Assembly: GCA_035299085.1 (NCBI GenBank)
Contig: DATGXG010000025.1
Location: forward strand, 1 to 64,000
Direction: 5' to 3'
Length of the DNA: 64,000 nt
DNA from: Bacteroidales bacterium
GTDB lineage: Bacteria; Bacteroidota; Bacteroidia; Bacteroidales; UBA10428
How positions within the stretch are numbered: the first letter of the stretch is position 1; each line of letters starts with the position of its first letter. Made by a program: the position numbers and the translations under genes. Below the pieces are notes generated by a model. The model did not search any database. It saw only the letters and a list, made by a program, of their open reading frames with translations, and was not told the origin of the DNA. Of this stretch, positions 51,444 to 60,828 are shown piece after piece.

Positions 51444-53507
51444 ATGAAGAAAACCCCTATGCTGATCCATCGTGAAATCAGCTGGCTTTCATTCAACGAA
51501 AGGGTGTTGCAGGAAGCTCAGAGTCAGGATGTACCTTTGATTGAACGGATCAAATTCCTCGGTATATTTTCGAATAACCTCGATGAGTTTTTCAAAGTCC
51601 GTGTTGCCACTATCAAAAGGATGATCGATTATCAGCAGGGCAGCAAAAAGATTGAAGGCGAAAAACCCAAGAAGCTGATGAGCATGATCCAGAAGAAAGT
51701 GCTTCAGCTTCAGAACAAGTTTGAATATACTTTTCAGAATATTCTCACCGAGCTTGAGCGGAACGGCATCCTGATGATCAATGAACTTGAGCTTAACCCG
51801 CTTCAGGCAGAATTCGTAAGCCGCTACTTTGATGAAAATGTTTTCCCGGTTCTTTCGCCCATATTGCTCAGCAATGTGGAGAAATTCCCTTATCTGAAGG
51901 ACAAATCGATATACCTTATTGTTCACCTGAGCAGCAGCGAGCCCGGAGTGAAATCGGATTACGCCCTTATTGAAATTCCCACGAATGTACTTCCCCGGTT
52001 TATCGTTCTTCCGAGTGAAAATGAAAAGAAATTCGTGATCCTGCTTGAAGATGTGATCCGGTATTCGCTTGATGATGTGTTTGCCCTGTTCCGGTTTGAT
52101 CACTTCGAATCGTGGATCGTGAAACTTACCCGAGATGCCGAGCTGGATATGGACAATGATATTTCGAAGAGTTTCCTTGAAGTGATTTCAAAAGGCATCG
52201 ACAGCCGCAAGACCGGTCAGCCGGTACGGTTTGTTTTTGATAACGCCATATCGCGTGATTTGCTTGAATACCTTGTAAAGCGGCTGAACCTGGATGAAGA
52301 CAACAACCTCATTCCCGGCGGAAGGTATCACAATTTCAAGGATTTCATGAGATTTCCCAATATCGGTGGCCCTGAGCTGATGTATAAGAAGGATCATCCG
52401 CTTCAGCATCCGTTTATCAAAATGCACAAAAGCATCCTGGATGTGATGGCTGTTAAGGACTTTCTACTTCATGTTCCTTACCAGGATTTCAACATCTTTG
52501 TGAGGCTTTTGCAGGAAGCATCCATTGATCCAAGGGTTACCGAACTGCATATGACGGTTTACAGGGTATCAAAGAATTCGAAAGTCATTAACGCCCTGAT
52601 TAACGCGGCGCGCAATGGTAAAAAAGTAACCGTTATAATCGAATTGCAGGCACGCTTTGACGAGGAGGCCAATATTTACTGGTCGCGCAAACTCGAGGAG
52701 GTAGGAGCCAAAGTAACATTCGGTTTCCCGGGATTGAAAATCCATGCCAAATTACTCAACATCACCCGTCGTGAGGGCCATAAGCATGTCAATTACGCCT
52801 GTATAAGCACGGGGAATTTCCATGAGGGAAATGCCCAGGTATATTCCGATCTTTTCCTGTTCACAGCCAATCCGAAAATCACTTCGGATGTGAAAAGGGT
52901 ATTTGATTTCTTTGAAAATTCATATAAGAACTTTACCTATAAGCACCTTATCAAATCGCCGTTGCACCTGCGCCGCAAGATGTACCAGCTTATTGATAAT
53001 GAAATAAAGAACGCCAGGGCAGGGAAAAAAGCCTATATTACTCTTAAGCTGAACAGCCTTGTGGATAATGAAATCATTTACAAACTGTATAAGGCTAACA
53101 ACGCCGGTGTAAAAATCAGGCTTATCGTCAGGGGCACATGCTCGCTGACACCCGGAATTCCGGGACTCAGCGAAAACGTAGAGGCTATAAGCATCGTTGA
53201 TAAATACCTTGAGCATTCACGGGTGTTAATATTCTGTAACGGGGGAAATGAATTGTATTACATCACTTCGGCGGACTGGATGACAAGGAACCTCGACAGA
53301 CGCGTTGAAGTCGCCTGTCCTATATTTGACAAGGATGTGCAGCGTGAAATACGCGAAATTATTGAATTACAGCTCAAAGATAATGTCAAGGCCCGTGTCA
53401 TCAATGCGGTTCAGGACAACCAGTATGTGAGCGTCAATGGTGATGAAAAAGTGAGGTCACAGGCTGAAACCTACAAGTATTACCAGCGGAAGCTGCAAAA
53501 GTTATAA
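51444..53507 (+). CDS. ppk1: polyphosphate kinase 1
   Basis: The 687-residue protein is a complete PPK1: N-domain REISWLSFNERVLQEAQSQ, the SNNLDEFFKVRVATIK segment, PLD-like domains with GLKIHAKLLNITRR (autophosphorylated histidine site) and GNFHEGNAQVYSDLFLFT, and the second YLEHSRVLIFCNGG. It makes polyphosphate from ATP. The adjacent SixA-like phosphatase and PhoH are common neighbours. Confidence 0.95.
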   Translation: MKKTPMLIHREISWLSFNERVLQEAQSQDVPLIERIKFLGIFSNNLDEFFKVRVATIKRMIDYQQGSKKIEGEKPKKLMSMIQKKVLQLQNKFEYTFQNILTELERNGILMINELELNPLQAEFVSRYFDENVFPVLSPILLSNVEKFPYLKDKSIYLIVHLSSSEPGVKSDYALIEIPTNVLPRFIVLPSENEKKFVILLEDVIRYSLDDVFALFRFDHFESWIVKLTRDAELDMDNDISKSFLEVISKGIDSRKTGQPVRFVFDNAISRDLLEYLVKRLNLDEDNNLIPGGRYHNFKDFMRFPNIGGPELMYKKDHPLQHPFIKMHKSILDVMAVKDFLLHVPYQDFNIFVRLLQEASIDPRVTELHMTVYRVSKNSKVINALINAARNGKKVTVIIELQARFDEEANIYWSRKLEEVGAKVTFGFPGLKIHAKLLNITRREGHKHVNYACISTGNFHEGNAQVYSDLFLFTANPKITSDVKRVFDFFENSYKNFTYKHLIKSPLHLRRKMYQLIDNEIKNARAGKKAYITLKLNSLVDNEIIYKLYKANNAGVKIRLIVRGTCSLTPGIPGLSENVEAISIVDKYLEHSRVLIFCNGGNELYYITSADWMTRNLDRRVEVACPIFDKDVQREIREIIELQLKDNVKARVINAVQDNQYVSVNGDEKVRSQAETYKYYQRKLQKL

Positions 53508-53522
53508 TGTAAACAAAACGAG

Positions 53523-54317
53523 ATGGATTATAAAGCAATTTGTGAGGCAACCATTGAGATAGCGGTAGAAGCCGGGCAATATATTCAGGGCCGGCTGAAC
53601 AGCATTCCGCTTAAGGAGGTTGAGGTTAAGGGAATGAATAATTTTGTGACTGATGTAGACAAATCAGCCGAAGCCCTGATCATTTCAAAGCTTAATCTTC
53701 TCGTTAAGGATGCCGGTTTTATTGCCGAGGAAGGAACGAATAAAACAAAGGGCGAACACTATAACTGGATCATCGATCCGCTTGACGGCACAACGAATTT
53801 CATTCACGGATCACCTCCGATAGCGGTAAGCATTGCACTTTCTGAAGACGGTGTACCTGTGATCGGCGTTGTATATGAAATTTTCATGCGGGAAACCTTT
53901 TATGCATGGAAAGGCAGCAAGGCCTACCTGAACGGAAGAGAAATCCATGTTTCAGATAATCATAAACTTAAGGATTCACTTATTGCTGTTGGTTTTCCTT
54001 ATCATGATGAGAACCAGCTTAAGCGGTTTATGAATTCACTCGAATACTTTTTCACCCATACTCACGGTGTGAGAAGGCTGGGTTCGGCTGCAACCGACCT
54101 GGTATATGTGGCATGCGGACGATACGACGGATTTTTTGAATACAACCTTAGTCCCTGGGATGTGGCGGCCGGTGCGCTGATTGTTCAACAGGCGGGCGGA
54201 AAAGTAAGCGATTTCAAAGGAGGAGACAATTACGTTTTCGGAAGGCAGATTGTAGCCGGAAACGGCGGTAATCACGGCGAGTTCCTGGCTGATATTTCGC
54301 GGCTAATGAAGGAATAA
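53523..54317 (+). CDS. inositol monophosphatase family protein (SuhB-like)
   Basis: The 264-residue protein has all metal-binding motifs: FIAEEG (about residue 74), WIIDPLDGTTNFIHG (about 84-98) and SPWDVAAGALIVQQAGG near residue 216. The family removes phosphate from inositol monophosphates or related sugar phosphates and, as SuhB, takes part in transcription antitermination. It lies 15 bp after ppk1. Confidence 0.9.
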   Translation: MDYKAICEATIEIAVEAGQYIQGRLNSIPLKEVEVKGMNNFVTDVDKSAEALIISKLNLLVKDAGFIAEEGTNKTKGEHYNWIIDPLDGTTNFIHGSPPIAVSIALSEDGVPVIGVVYEIFMRETFYAWKGSKAYLNGREIHVSDNHKLKDSLIAVGFPYHDENQLKRFMNSLEYFFTHTHGVRRLGSAATDLVYVACGRYDGFFEYNLSPWDVAAGALIVQQAGGKVSDFKGGDNYVFGRQIVAGNGGNHGEFLADISRLMKE

Positions 54318-54324
54318 AAATTTA

Positions 54325-55221
54325 ATGGCATCAATTCTCTATTTTCCGCTGTTTGGCCTTGCATGGCTCATATCACTTATTCCTTTCAGGGTTTTATACC
54401 TGTTTTCCGATTTGCTTTACCTCATCATGTATTATATATTCCCTTACCGGAAAAAAGTGGTGTTTCATAATCTCAGGACGTCATTCCCTGAGAAGTCCGA
54501 TGAAGAGATAACCCGCATAGCCAAGGCATTTTACAGGCATTTCAGCGATTTTTTGGTTGAGATCATAAAAGTGATCAGCCTTCCGCAAAAGAGACTCGAC
54601 AAACGCGTGGTATGGAAAAACACAGAGCTTTTTGAGGAGCTTGCCGCAAAGAAAAAGAGCATAGCGCTTGTATCGCCTCATTATGGTAACTGGGAAATGC
54701 AAAATAATGTTCCGGACAAGATGCCACACCACCGTTGCATGATCATTTACCGGCCGCTTAAAAGCAAGCTTACAGGCCGCATATCAGCGTATACACGGGA
54801 AAAATTCGGAGCTATTATGATTCCGATGGAGAATATTTTCAGGGAAGCCATGAAAACAAAAGCCGAAGGAAAGTTATTCTCAATCTGGTTCCTTGCCGAT
54901 CAGCGTCCTCCAAGAAACAGCCGATTCTGGACTATTTTTCTGAACCATGAAACTGCTTTTTTCGAAGGCGTTGAAAAAATGTCAAGAAAACTTGAACTGG
55001 CTGTTGTGTTTATGAATATAATCAAAACAGGAAGGGGCCGGTATGAAGTTCACCTTGAAAAATTATTTGATAATGCCGCTGCAACCGCTGAAAATGAGGT
55101 AACATTGACCTGTGTAAGCAAAATTGAAGAAATGATTAAAAAAGCACCCGAATACTGGCTTTGGTCGCATAAGCGATTCAAGCACAGCAGGCCCGAAGGA
55201 ACAAATCTGGTAGCGAGATGA
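54325..55221 (+). CDS. lipid A biosynthesis acyltransferase (LpxL/HtrB-type)
   Basis: The 298-residue protein starts with a membrane helix (LAWLISLIPFRVLYLFSDLLYL) and carries the acyltransferase H-x4-E motif in SPHYGNWEM (about residue 117), SIWFLADQRPPRNSRFWTIFLN and PEYWLWSHKRFK, as in LpxL/LpxM. It adds secondary acyl chains to lipid A at the inner membrane. Its last 4 bases overlap the glycosyltransferase gene (ATGA). Confidence 0.9.
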   Translation: MASILYFPLFGLAWLISLIPFRVLYLFSDLLYLIMYYIFPYRKKVVFHNLRTSFPEKSDEEITRIAKAFYRHFSDFLVEIIKVISLPQKRLDKRVVWKNTELFEELAAKKKSIALVSPHYGNWEMQNNVPDKMPHHRCMIIYRPLKSKLTGRISAYTREKFGAIMIPMENIFREAMKTKAEGKLFSIWFLADQRPPRNSRFWTIFLNHETAFFEGVEKMSRKLELAVVFMNIIKTGRGRYEVHLEKLFDNAAATAENEVTLTCVSKIEEMIKKAPEYWLWSHKRFKHSRPEGTNLVAR

Positions 55222-56240
55222 CCAACCTGGCTGTAGTTATTTTAAACTGGAACGGGGAACATTATCTCAGGAAGTTTCTGCCTTCTGTAATCAGCAATTC
55301 TGATGTGGGCGAAACCGAAATCATTGTAGCTGATAATGGTTCCACGGATAACTCAATTTCCTGTCTGCGGAATGAATTTCCCGGGGTCAGAATTATTGAA
55401 CTGAAAGAAAATTATGGTTTCGCTCGGGGTTACTGCAAAGCCCTTGAGCAAATATTCGCAAACTATTACCTGCTTTTAAACTCCGATGTGGAAGTTACTC
55501 CCGGATGGCTTGTTCCCTTGCTGGCCGCCATGGAAGAGGATCCGGGACGGGGTGCCTGTATGCCCAAAATATTATCCTACAGTCAGCCTGAATATTTTGA
55601 ATATGCCGGCGCTTCGGGAGGATTCATCGACCGGCTCGGCTATCCTTTCTGCCGCGGCAGAATACTTAGTGTGCTTGAGAAAGATGAAGGTCAGTACAAT
55701 GATACGCGGAACATCTTCTGGGCATCCGGTGCCTGTATGATGGTAAGGGCTTCGGCTTATGAAAAAGCCGGAGGTCTTGACGGCGAATTTTTTGCCCATA
55801 TGGAAGAAATTGACCTCTGCTGGCGTTTGCACAGGACGGGCCATACCATTAGTGTTGTACCGGCATCCGTTGTATTTCATGTAGGAGGCGGAACCCTGCC
55901 GAATAACACGCCCAGGAAGCTTTATCTTAACTACAGAAACAACCTTTTCCTGCTGTTCAAAAACCTGCCCCTGGTTCAGCTTATTCCTGTAGTGCTGATC
56001 AGGATGGTGCTTGACGGAATGTCGGCACTTGTATACCTTTTACAGGGATCCGGTAAATTCTTTGCAGCTGTATTACGCGCCCATGGCGCCTTTTACCGTA
56101 GCATACCCCTTTTAATAACTATGAGGAGGAGGATGGGCGGGACAATGAAGACCAGGATGTTCAGGGAAATCTATCCCGGTAGTATCCTGTTTCATTTCTT
56201 TGTAAAAAGGAAAAGGAAGTTCGGTCAGTTGGACTGGTGA
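55218..56240 (+). CDS. family 2 glycosyltransferase
   Basis: The 340-residue protein begins with the GT-A signature: VVILNWNGEHYLRKFL and EIIVADNGSTDNSI, with a DXD-like LLNSDVEVTPGW at about residue 91. Near residues 160-200 it has WASGACMMVRASAY and EEIDLCWRLHRTGH, as in rhamnosyltransferase-type GT2 enzymes. Membrane-associated segments follow at 255-290. With the acyltransferase upstream it probably serves lipopolysaccharide or another surface glycan. It overlaps the convergent gene downstream by 16 bp. Confidence 0.9.
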   Translation: MTNLAVVILNWNGEHYLRKFLPSVISNSDVGETEIIVADNGSTDNSISCLRNEFPGVRIIELKENYGFARGYCKALEQIFANYYLLLNSDVEVTPGWLVPLLAAMEEDPGRGACMPKILSYSQPEYFEYAGASGGFIDRLGYPFCRGRILSVLEKDEGQYNDTRNIFWASGACMMVRASAYEKAGGLDGEFFAHMEEIDLCWRLHRTGHTISVVPASVVFHVGGGTLPNNTPRKLYLNYRNNLFLLFKNLPLVQLIPVVLIRMVLDGMSALVYLLQGSGKFFAAVLRAHGAFYRSIPLLITMRRRMGGTMKTRMFREIYPGSILFHFFVKRKRKFGQLDW

Positions 56241-57232
56241 TTGGCAAAAATGCCGTCAAGCGATGCTCTCACGACAAGCATCATCGAAAGGTCCATTATA
56301 CCCGGTATGAAGTGCATGGAGAACTGAACCTTTCCTGATATATTCGATGTTGTCTTCTGATAAAAGAAATCCGTTCTTCCGTAGAAATCCGATTTATAAA
56401 ATCCGTCGCCTGAAGTAATAACCTGGCTGTCGCCTGCATACAATGTGCCTTTAAATCCGAACCCCCTGTAATTTGCATCCAAAACGGCCAGGAAGCCTAC
56501 CGGGAAACTGAAATCGTACACATCCCTTATCCGGTCGTACGAAGCCAGTATACCTGCACTTAATGAAAGGGTATCCAAAGGTAGTTTATTTGCCAGGCTG
56601 AGACCCGGCAAAATGGTTATTGCCCCGTTATCCCGTATGTGTTCTCCGGTGCCGTTGAGTGTATGGGCAAAATGGGTCATGACAAAATGATGCTGGTAAA
56701 GGAACAGGTTCTTTGCCAGGTAACCTGAAAAACCCAGCAGGAATGATTCATTCCTTGTATACGATTGCCTTCCGTTCCAATCGATCCACACGTTGTGTCT
56801 GAAACCGTTATTGCTGTTATATTCAAGCAAAATCCCCTCAACATTCGGCCTGTAATAGGGAATTGTATCACTCATCAGTGCATAAGGCATGGATAATTTA
56901 TTTATTCTCGGGAACGCACCCAGCCATAAGTTCCAGTGCTCATTGCGGCCGTTGTAATAGGCTGTAAAATCGGGAGCAATCCATTCACCCTTGCTTCCGA
57001 ATTCATACAGGTAATCCAGTCCCGTCATGATGCGGTTACCTGAGTTGAATGAGTACCCGATTTCCGCAGAGATGCGGGTTCCAAAAATGGTCTGATCGTT
57101 TACAAAATCGTTGAAATATTCCCTGTTATCGAAAAAACCAAAAAAGCCGGCCCTGTAAACAAATTGCTGCGACAGCAGGTTAAGAGGCACCAGGAGGGCA
57201 ACCAGTAATAAAAGTTTCGGCATGAGTTTCAT
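56225..57232 (-). CDS. exported beta-rich protein, probable outer-membrane barrel
   Basis: The 335-residue protein has a signal peptide (MPKLLLLVALLVPLNLLS). The rest alternates aromatic and polar residues in strand-like stretches (FYRAGFFGFFDNREYF, GLDYLYEFGS, YFKSDFYGRTDFFYQK) and closes with a Phe-rich strand, as in outer-membrane beta-barrels. No family name is recognised. It is preceded by copy 3 of the conserved element, only 36 bp from its start. Confidence 0.6.
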   Translation of the reverse strand: MKLMPKLLLLVALLVPLNLLSQQFVYRAGFFGFFDNREYFNDFVNDQTIFGTRISAEIGYSFNSGNRIMTGLDYLYEFGSKGEWIAPDFTAYYNGRNEHWNLWLGAFPRINKLSMPYALMSDTIPYYRPNVEGILLEYNSNNGFRHNVWIDWNGRQSYTRNESFLLGFSGYLAKNLFLYQHHFVMTHFAHTLNGTGEHIRDNGAITILPGLSLANKLPLDTLSLSAGILASYDRIRDVYDFSFPVGFLAVLDANYRGFGFKGTLYAGDSQVITSGDGFYKSDFYGRTDFFYQKTTSNISGKVQFSMHFIPGIMDLSMMLVVRASLDGIFANHQSN

Positions 57233-57268
57233 AGAATACAGGAAATGAACCGGATCAAAAGTACTAAT

Positions 57269-57317
57269 AAATTTTTTTCTGCATAGAGGGTTACTTTTTG
57301 ACTTCTCACGGTATTAA
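57269..57317 (-). promoter_or_regulatory. conserved upstream element, copy 3
   Basis: Read on the minus strand it has TTAATACC, 10 nt, AAAAAGTAACCCTC and an A/T block. It lies upstream of the gene starting at 57232. It is also 37 bp upstream of the divergent gene at 57355, which has its own GAAAGTACCCTT just before the start. Confidence 0.65.
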
Positions 57318-57354
57318 GTAATATCAAAACTAAACCTAGTCAGAAAGTACCCTT

Positions 57355-57762
57355 ATGAAGAAAGCAATACCAGCAGATTTGTATAATTGGAATAATAAGA
57401 AGATTCTGATTGTTGAAGATGATTATGTGAACTACCTGTTTTTTCATGAAATGTTATCCGGTGCTTATGCGTGTCTGATTCGCGCTGTTTCGGTGCAGGA
57501 GGCATTTGATATTCTTTCATCCGGAACCCGGTTTAACCTGATGATCATTAACAGCTGCATTCCGGGTAATGAAGATTGTCATGCCATGAAAAAGGTAAAG
57601 CATCACTGGCCTGAACTGCCTGTGATTGCACTATCGGCGTGTGACGGCGAAGAAAACAAGAGTCGCTGCCAGCCGGCCGGTTGCGACATAATAATTAACC
57701 GGAATATCGATACATCGGACATGTGCTTACTTGTAAATGACATGTTTGACCAGGTAAGTTAA
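57355..57762 (+). CDS. stand-alone receiver-domain protein with degenerate phosphorylation site
   Basis: The 135-residue protein has the receiver fold: ILIVEDDYVNYLFF (acidic pocket present) at about 17-30, NLMIINSCIPG (about 62-72), PVIALSACDG and a final AGCDIIINRNID. At the phospho-acceptor position, where the family has D, it reads N (LMIIN). The conserved KP pair before the last helix reads NR. It is therefore a pseudo-receiver that probably does not use phosphoryl transfer. No output domain is attached. Confidence 0.78.
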   Translation: MKKAIPADLYNWNNKKILIVEDDYVNYLFFHEMLSGAYACLIRAVSVQEAFDILSSGTRFNLMIINSCIPGNEDCHAMKKVKHHWPELPVIALSACDGEENKSRCQPAGCDIIINRNIDTSDMCLLVNDMFDQVS

Positions 57763-57840
57763 ATTGTTAAAACTTATTGGCAGATCATCCGTAATAGAAT
57801 TTGCTATTGTTTGTATTTTTGACATAACATAAGCAGAAAC

Positions 57841-58764
57841 ATGAAAATATGGGTGATAGGCAGTTCCAACACTGAAATGATTTTCAGGAGTTCCGTAATA
57901 CCTGCCGGTGGAGAATCAGTAATGGGTAAATCTTTTGTTGCCTCACCCGGAGGCAGGGGATTTAACCAGTCGATTGCAGCGGCCCGCGCCGGTGGTAAAG
58001 TCGTGTTCATAAGCCGCATGGGGAATGACCTGTATGGTGAGAACATGATCCGTGAGTTGAGTGAGAACCATATTGATGTTTCATCCCTTATAAAAGATGA
58101 AAATCTTCCCTCCGGGATCTCTTCCCTTGTTGTTGACGATGAGGGTAAGAGTGCCATCACTATTATTCCCGGCGCCAATATGAACCTTTCAACCCGCGAT
58201 ATTCAACATTACCTTGATGTTCAACCGGGTGATTATGTTTTGCTGCAGCTTGACATTCCAATTGAAACCGTTAAATATGCTTCCTCACATGCCGGCATGA
58301 AAGGTGCAAAAATTATTCTGAATCCTTCTCCCGCGCTGCCGGTAAGCGATGAACTGCTGAAATCGATCGATATTCTGACTCCCGATACAGCGCAAGCTGT
58401 AGCGCTTACGGGGATAACGATTACAGATGAACGCACTGCCGAACTTGCAGGACGGATATTACTGGAACGCGGACTAAAAAGAGTAATTGTCACACTGGGC
58501 GCTGATGGTGCCATGGTAATCGATAATGGCGGGGCAGAGCATGTTCCGGGATTTGAAATCAAACCGCTTGACACCTCTGTATCCAGCGATGTGTTTAACG
58601 GTGCTCTTGCCGTTGCACTCAGTGAAGGAAAGAATTTCTATGAATCTGTGCTTTTTGCCAATGCTGCCTGCGCCGTATCATCCTCTCTCCCCGGTTCCGT
58701 GTCTTCCATTCCTCAACGGCCTGATATTTTGTTTGCGCTGAAGCAGGAGAAGAGGAAGCATTGA
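57841..58764 (+). CDS. PfkB-family sugar kinase, ribokinase-like, with altered anion-hole motif
   Basis: The 307-residue protein has the ribokinase N-terminal motif as SPGGRGFNQSIAAARAGG (usual G-G-K-G-x-N-Q), LNPSPALP in the middle and the C-terminal PfkB signature. In the latter, where ribokinases have D-T-T-G-A-G-D, it reads LDTSVSSD, so the glycine-alanine-glycine of the anion hole is lost while the catalytic Asp remains, followed by the normal VFNGALAVAL. Substrate is uncertain and activity may be reduced or changed. Confidence 0.8.
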   Translation: MKIWVIGSSNTEMIFRSSVIPAGGESVMGKSFVASPGGRGFNQSIAAARAGGKVVFISRMGNDLYGENMIRELSENHIDVSSLIKDENLPSGISSLVVDDEGKSAITIIPGANMNLSTRDIQHYLDVQPGDYVLLQLDIPIETVKYASSHAGMKGAKIILNPSPALPVSDELLKSIDILTPDTAQAVALTGITITDERTAELAGRILLERGLKRVIVTLGADGAMVIDNGGAEHVPGFEIKPLDTSVSSDVFNGALAVALSEGKNFYESVLFANAACAVSSSLPGSVSSIPQRPDILFALKQEKRKH

Positions 58765-58769
58765 GGGTT

Positions 58770-59018
58770 TGAGGTTTCATATTGTTTCATGTTGTTTCAA
58801 AAGTTTTATGGCATGACTGAGCTTGTGGTTACTGAGCTTGCCGAAGTGTGGTTACTGAGCTTGCCGAAGTGTCGAAGTCATGCGTGATAAATAAATAAAT
58901 CGGTCGCTGAGCTTGCCAAAGCGATTAACCATGTGCCAGGCGAAGTTTGCAACTTCGTTGGAAAGGAACGTCATTAGAATGTTAATTAACTATCAATACG
59001 TATAGACGAAGTCACAGA
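58770..59018. repeat. mixed repeats after the kinase gene
   Basis: A short GTTTCATATTGTTTCATGTTGTTTCA array (58774-58800), two direct copies of GTTACTGAGCTTGCCGAAGTG (58828-58876) with two diverged copies on each side, then a GGCGAAGTTTGCAACTTCGTT hairpin (58930-58950). The left part of a split CGAAGTC hairpin ends at 59018. Confidence 0.7.
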
Positions 59019-59328
59019 CCATAGCCGTCAACTTAAGATTATTTTAACTAAATAGTTTCGTTGATTTAAACCACGGAGTGGTTTAATTTGAATAGCGCCG
59101 GCTGAAAGCCGGTGTAATCAGAGATGTCATAAATCCGTACTTATAACCACGTAGTGGTTGAATATGAATATAATGGTTGAATACCGTTGTAATAAATAAG
59201 TTTCTTTATGTTCAAATTCAACCGCTAACGCGGCTGTGAAACCATGAATGCCAATAACACCGGCTTTCAGCCGGCGCTACTCACATTAATCCGCTAACGC
59301 GGATTTTAGCTTAAGTTGACGGCTATGG
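59019..59328. mobile_element. ~310-bp MITE-like fold-back element
   Basis: Perfect 19-bp terminal inverted repeats (CCATAGCCGTCAACTTAAG) bound a non-coding unit. It is flanked on both sides by TCACAGA (59012-59018 and 59329-59335), a likely 7-bp target duplication. Removing the element and one copy of the 7 bp restores GACGAAGTCACAGACTTCG, a version of the hairpin repeat seen at 31232, 31515 and 43688. Inside are paired palindromes (GCGCCGGCTGAAAGCCGGTGT and its complement; CCGCTAACGCGG; CCACGTAGTGG). It encodes no protein. Confidence 0.8.
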
Positions 59329-59350
59329 TCACAGACTTCGCCTAGCACAA

Positions 59351-59415
59351 CCTAATAGCCTAACAGCCTAATAGCTTAACAGCCTAATAGCCTAACAGCC
59401 TAACAAACTACAGCC
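59351..59415. repeat. tandem 8-9-bp repeat (CCTAATAG/CCTAACAG)
   Basis: Seven or eight copies of AGCCTAAYAG-type units at 8-9 bp spacing follow the split hairpin. The ~75 bp up to gdhA show nothing further. Confidence 0.75.
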
Positions 59416-59489
59416 TAAAGAGTGAAATTTATCATAGTGCTGTTCATAGGAATTTTCCACCTTTAATCATTATTATATAATCATTTATC

Positions 59490-60827
59490 ATGGAAGTCAA
59501 TAAAGTAATTCAGGATCTGGAAAGAAGGAATCCTGGTGAAACGGAATACCTGCAGGCAGTGCGGGAAGTTTTGGATTCAATTTCTGAAGTATATAACCGA
59601 AATCCGCAGTTTGAAAAAGCCGGAATTATTGAACGTCTGGTGGAACCTGACCGGGTACTTACTTTTAAGGTTCCCTGGGTGGATGATGAAGGCAATGTGC
59701 AGGTAAACCGCGGATTCCGTGTGCAATTTAACAATGCACTCGGTCCTTACAAAGGAGGACTGCGTTTTCACCCGAGTGTTAACCTGAGCATACTTAAATT
59801 CCTCGGATTTGAGCAAATATTTAAGAACAGTCTCACCACATTGCCTATAGGCGGAGGCAAAGGCGGATCCGACTTCCAGCCCAAAGGCAAGTCAAACGCT
59901 GAAATTATGCGCTTCTGCCAGGCATTTATGCTTGAGCTCTGGAAAGTCATTGGTCCCGAAACCGACGTTCCGGCCGGCGATATCGGAGTTGGCGGTCGCG
60001 AGATCGGCTTCTTATACGGTATGTATAAAAAGCTTACCAACACGTATACCGGTGTTCTTACAGGCAAAGGTGTGAACTGGGGCGGAAGTCTTATCAGACC
60101 TGAAGCTACAGGTTTCGGCGCTGTATATTTTGTGCAGGAAATGATGCGTACCCGCAATCTCACTCTAACAGGAAAACGGGTTGCTGTTTCCGGTTTCGGA
60201 AACGTGGCATGGGGAGCCGTTCGCAAACTCAACGACCTGGGGGCAAAAGTGGTTACCCTTTCCGGTCCCGATGGCTACGTCTATGATGAAGAAGGTGTTT
60301 CAGGAGAAAAGATTAATTATATGCTTGATCTCAGGGCTTCAAACGAAGATATCATTGAGCCCTATGCATTGAAATTCAAAAGCGCCGTGTTTGTTAAGGA
60401 CAGGCATCCATGGGAAGTTAAATGCGATGTGGCCATTCCGTGTGCCACCCAGAATGAATTAAACGAGCAGGATGCGATAAACCTTATCAATAACGGTTGC
60501 ATATGCGTTTGTGAAGCTGCCAACATGCCCTGTGTTCCCAAGGCAATTGAAATCATCCAGAACAAAGGATTGCTCTTTGCTCCGGGTAAGGCTGCCAATG
60601 CAGGCGGGGTGGGGGTGTCCGGACTTGAAATGACACAAAATGCCATGAAGCTTCGCTGGCCGGCTGAAGAGGTGGATAAACGCCTCCATGAAATCATGTT
60701 TGCCATACACGAGTCATGCGTTACAAACGGTACCCGCCTGGATGGTTATGTCGACTATGTGAAAGGCGCCAACGTGGCAGGATTCCTGAAAGTGGCCAAC
60801 GCTATGCTGGACCAGGGAATTGTGTAA
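59490..60827 (+). CDS. gdhA: NADP-specific glutamate dehydrogenase
   Basis: The 445-residue protein matches hexameric GDH over its full length: FRVQFNNALGPYKGGLRFH with the substrate-binding lysine, LPIGGGKGGSDFQPKGKS with the catalytic lysine region, VPAGDIGVGGREIGF and the Rossmann motif VSGFGNVAWGA. It makes glutamate from 2-oxoglutarate and ammonium in the cytoplasm. It is a single gene. Confidence 0.95.
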   Translation: MEVNKVIQDLERRNPGETEYLQAVREVLDSISEVYNRNPQFEKAGIIERLVEPDRVLTFKVPWVDDEGNVQVNRGFRVQFNNALGPYKGGLRFHPSVNLSILKFLGFEQIFKNSLTTLPIGGGKGGSDFQPKGKSNAEIMRFCQAFMLELWKVIGPETDVPAGDIGVGGREIGFLYGMYKKLTNTYTGVLTGKGVNWGGSLIRPEATGFGAVYFVQEMMRTRNLTLTGKRVAVSGFGNVAWGAVRKLNDLGAKVVTLSGPDGYVYDEEGVSGEKINYMLDLRASNEDIIEPYALKFKSAVFVKDRHPWEVKCDVAIPCATQNELNEQDAINLINNGCICVCEAANMPCVPKAIEIIQNKGLLFAPGKAANAGGVGVSGLEMTQNAMKLRWPAEEVDKRLHEIMFAIHESCVTNGTRLDGYVDYVKGANVAGFLKVANAMLDQGIV

Positions 60828-60828
60828 G

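Noticed and set aside
51489..52103. 204-codon minus-strand frame inside ppk1
   Set aside because: Antisense shadow of a complete, well-conserved polyphosphate kinase gene.
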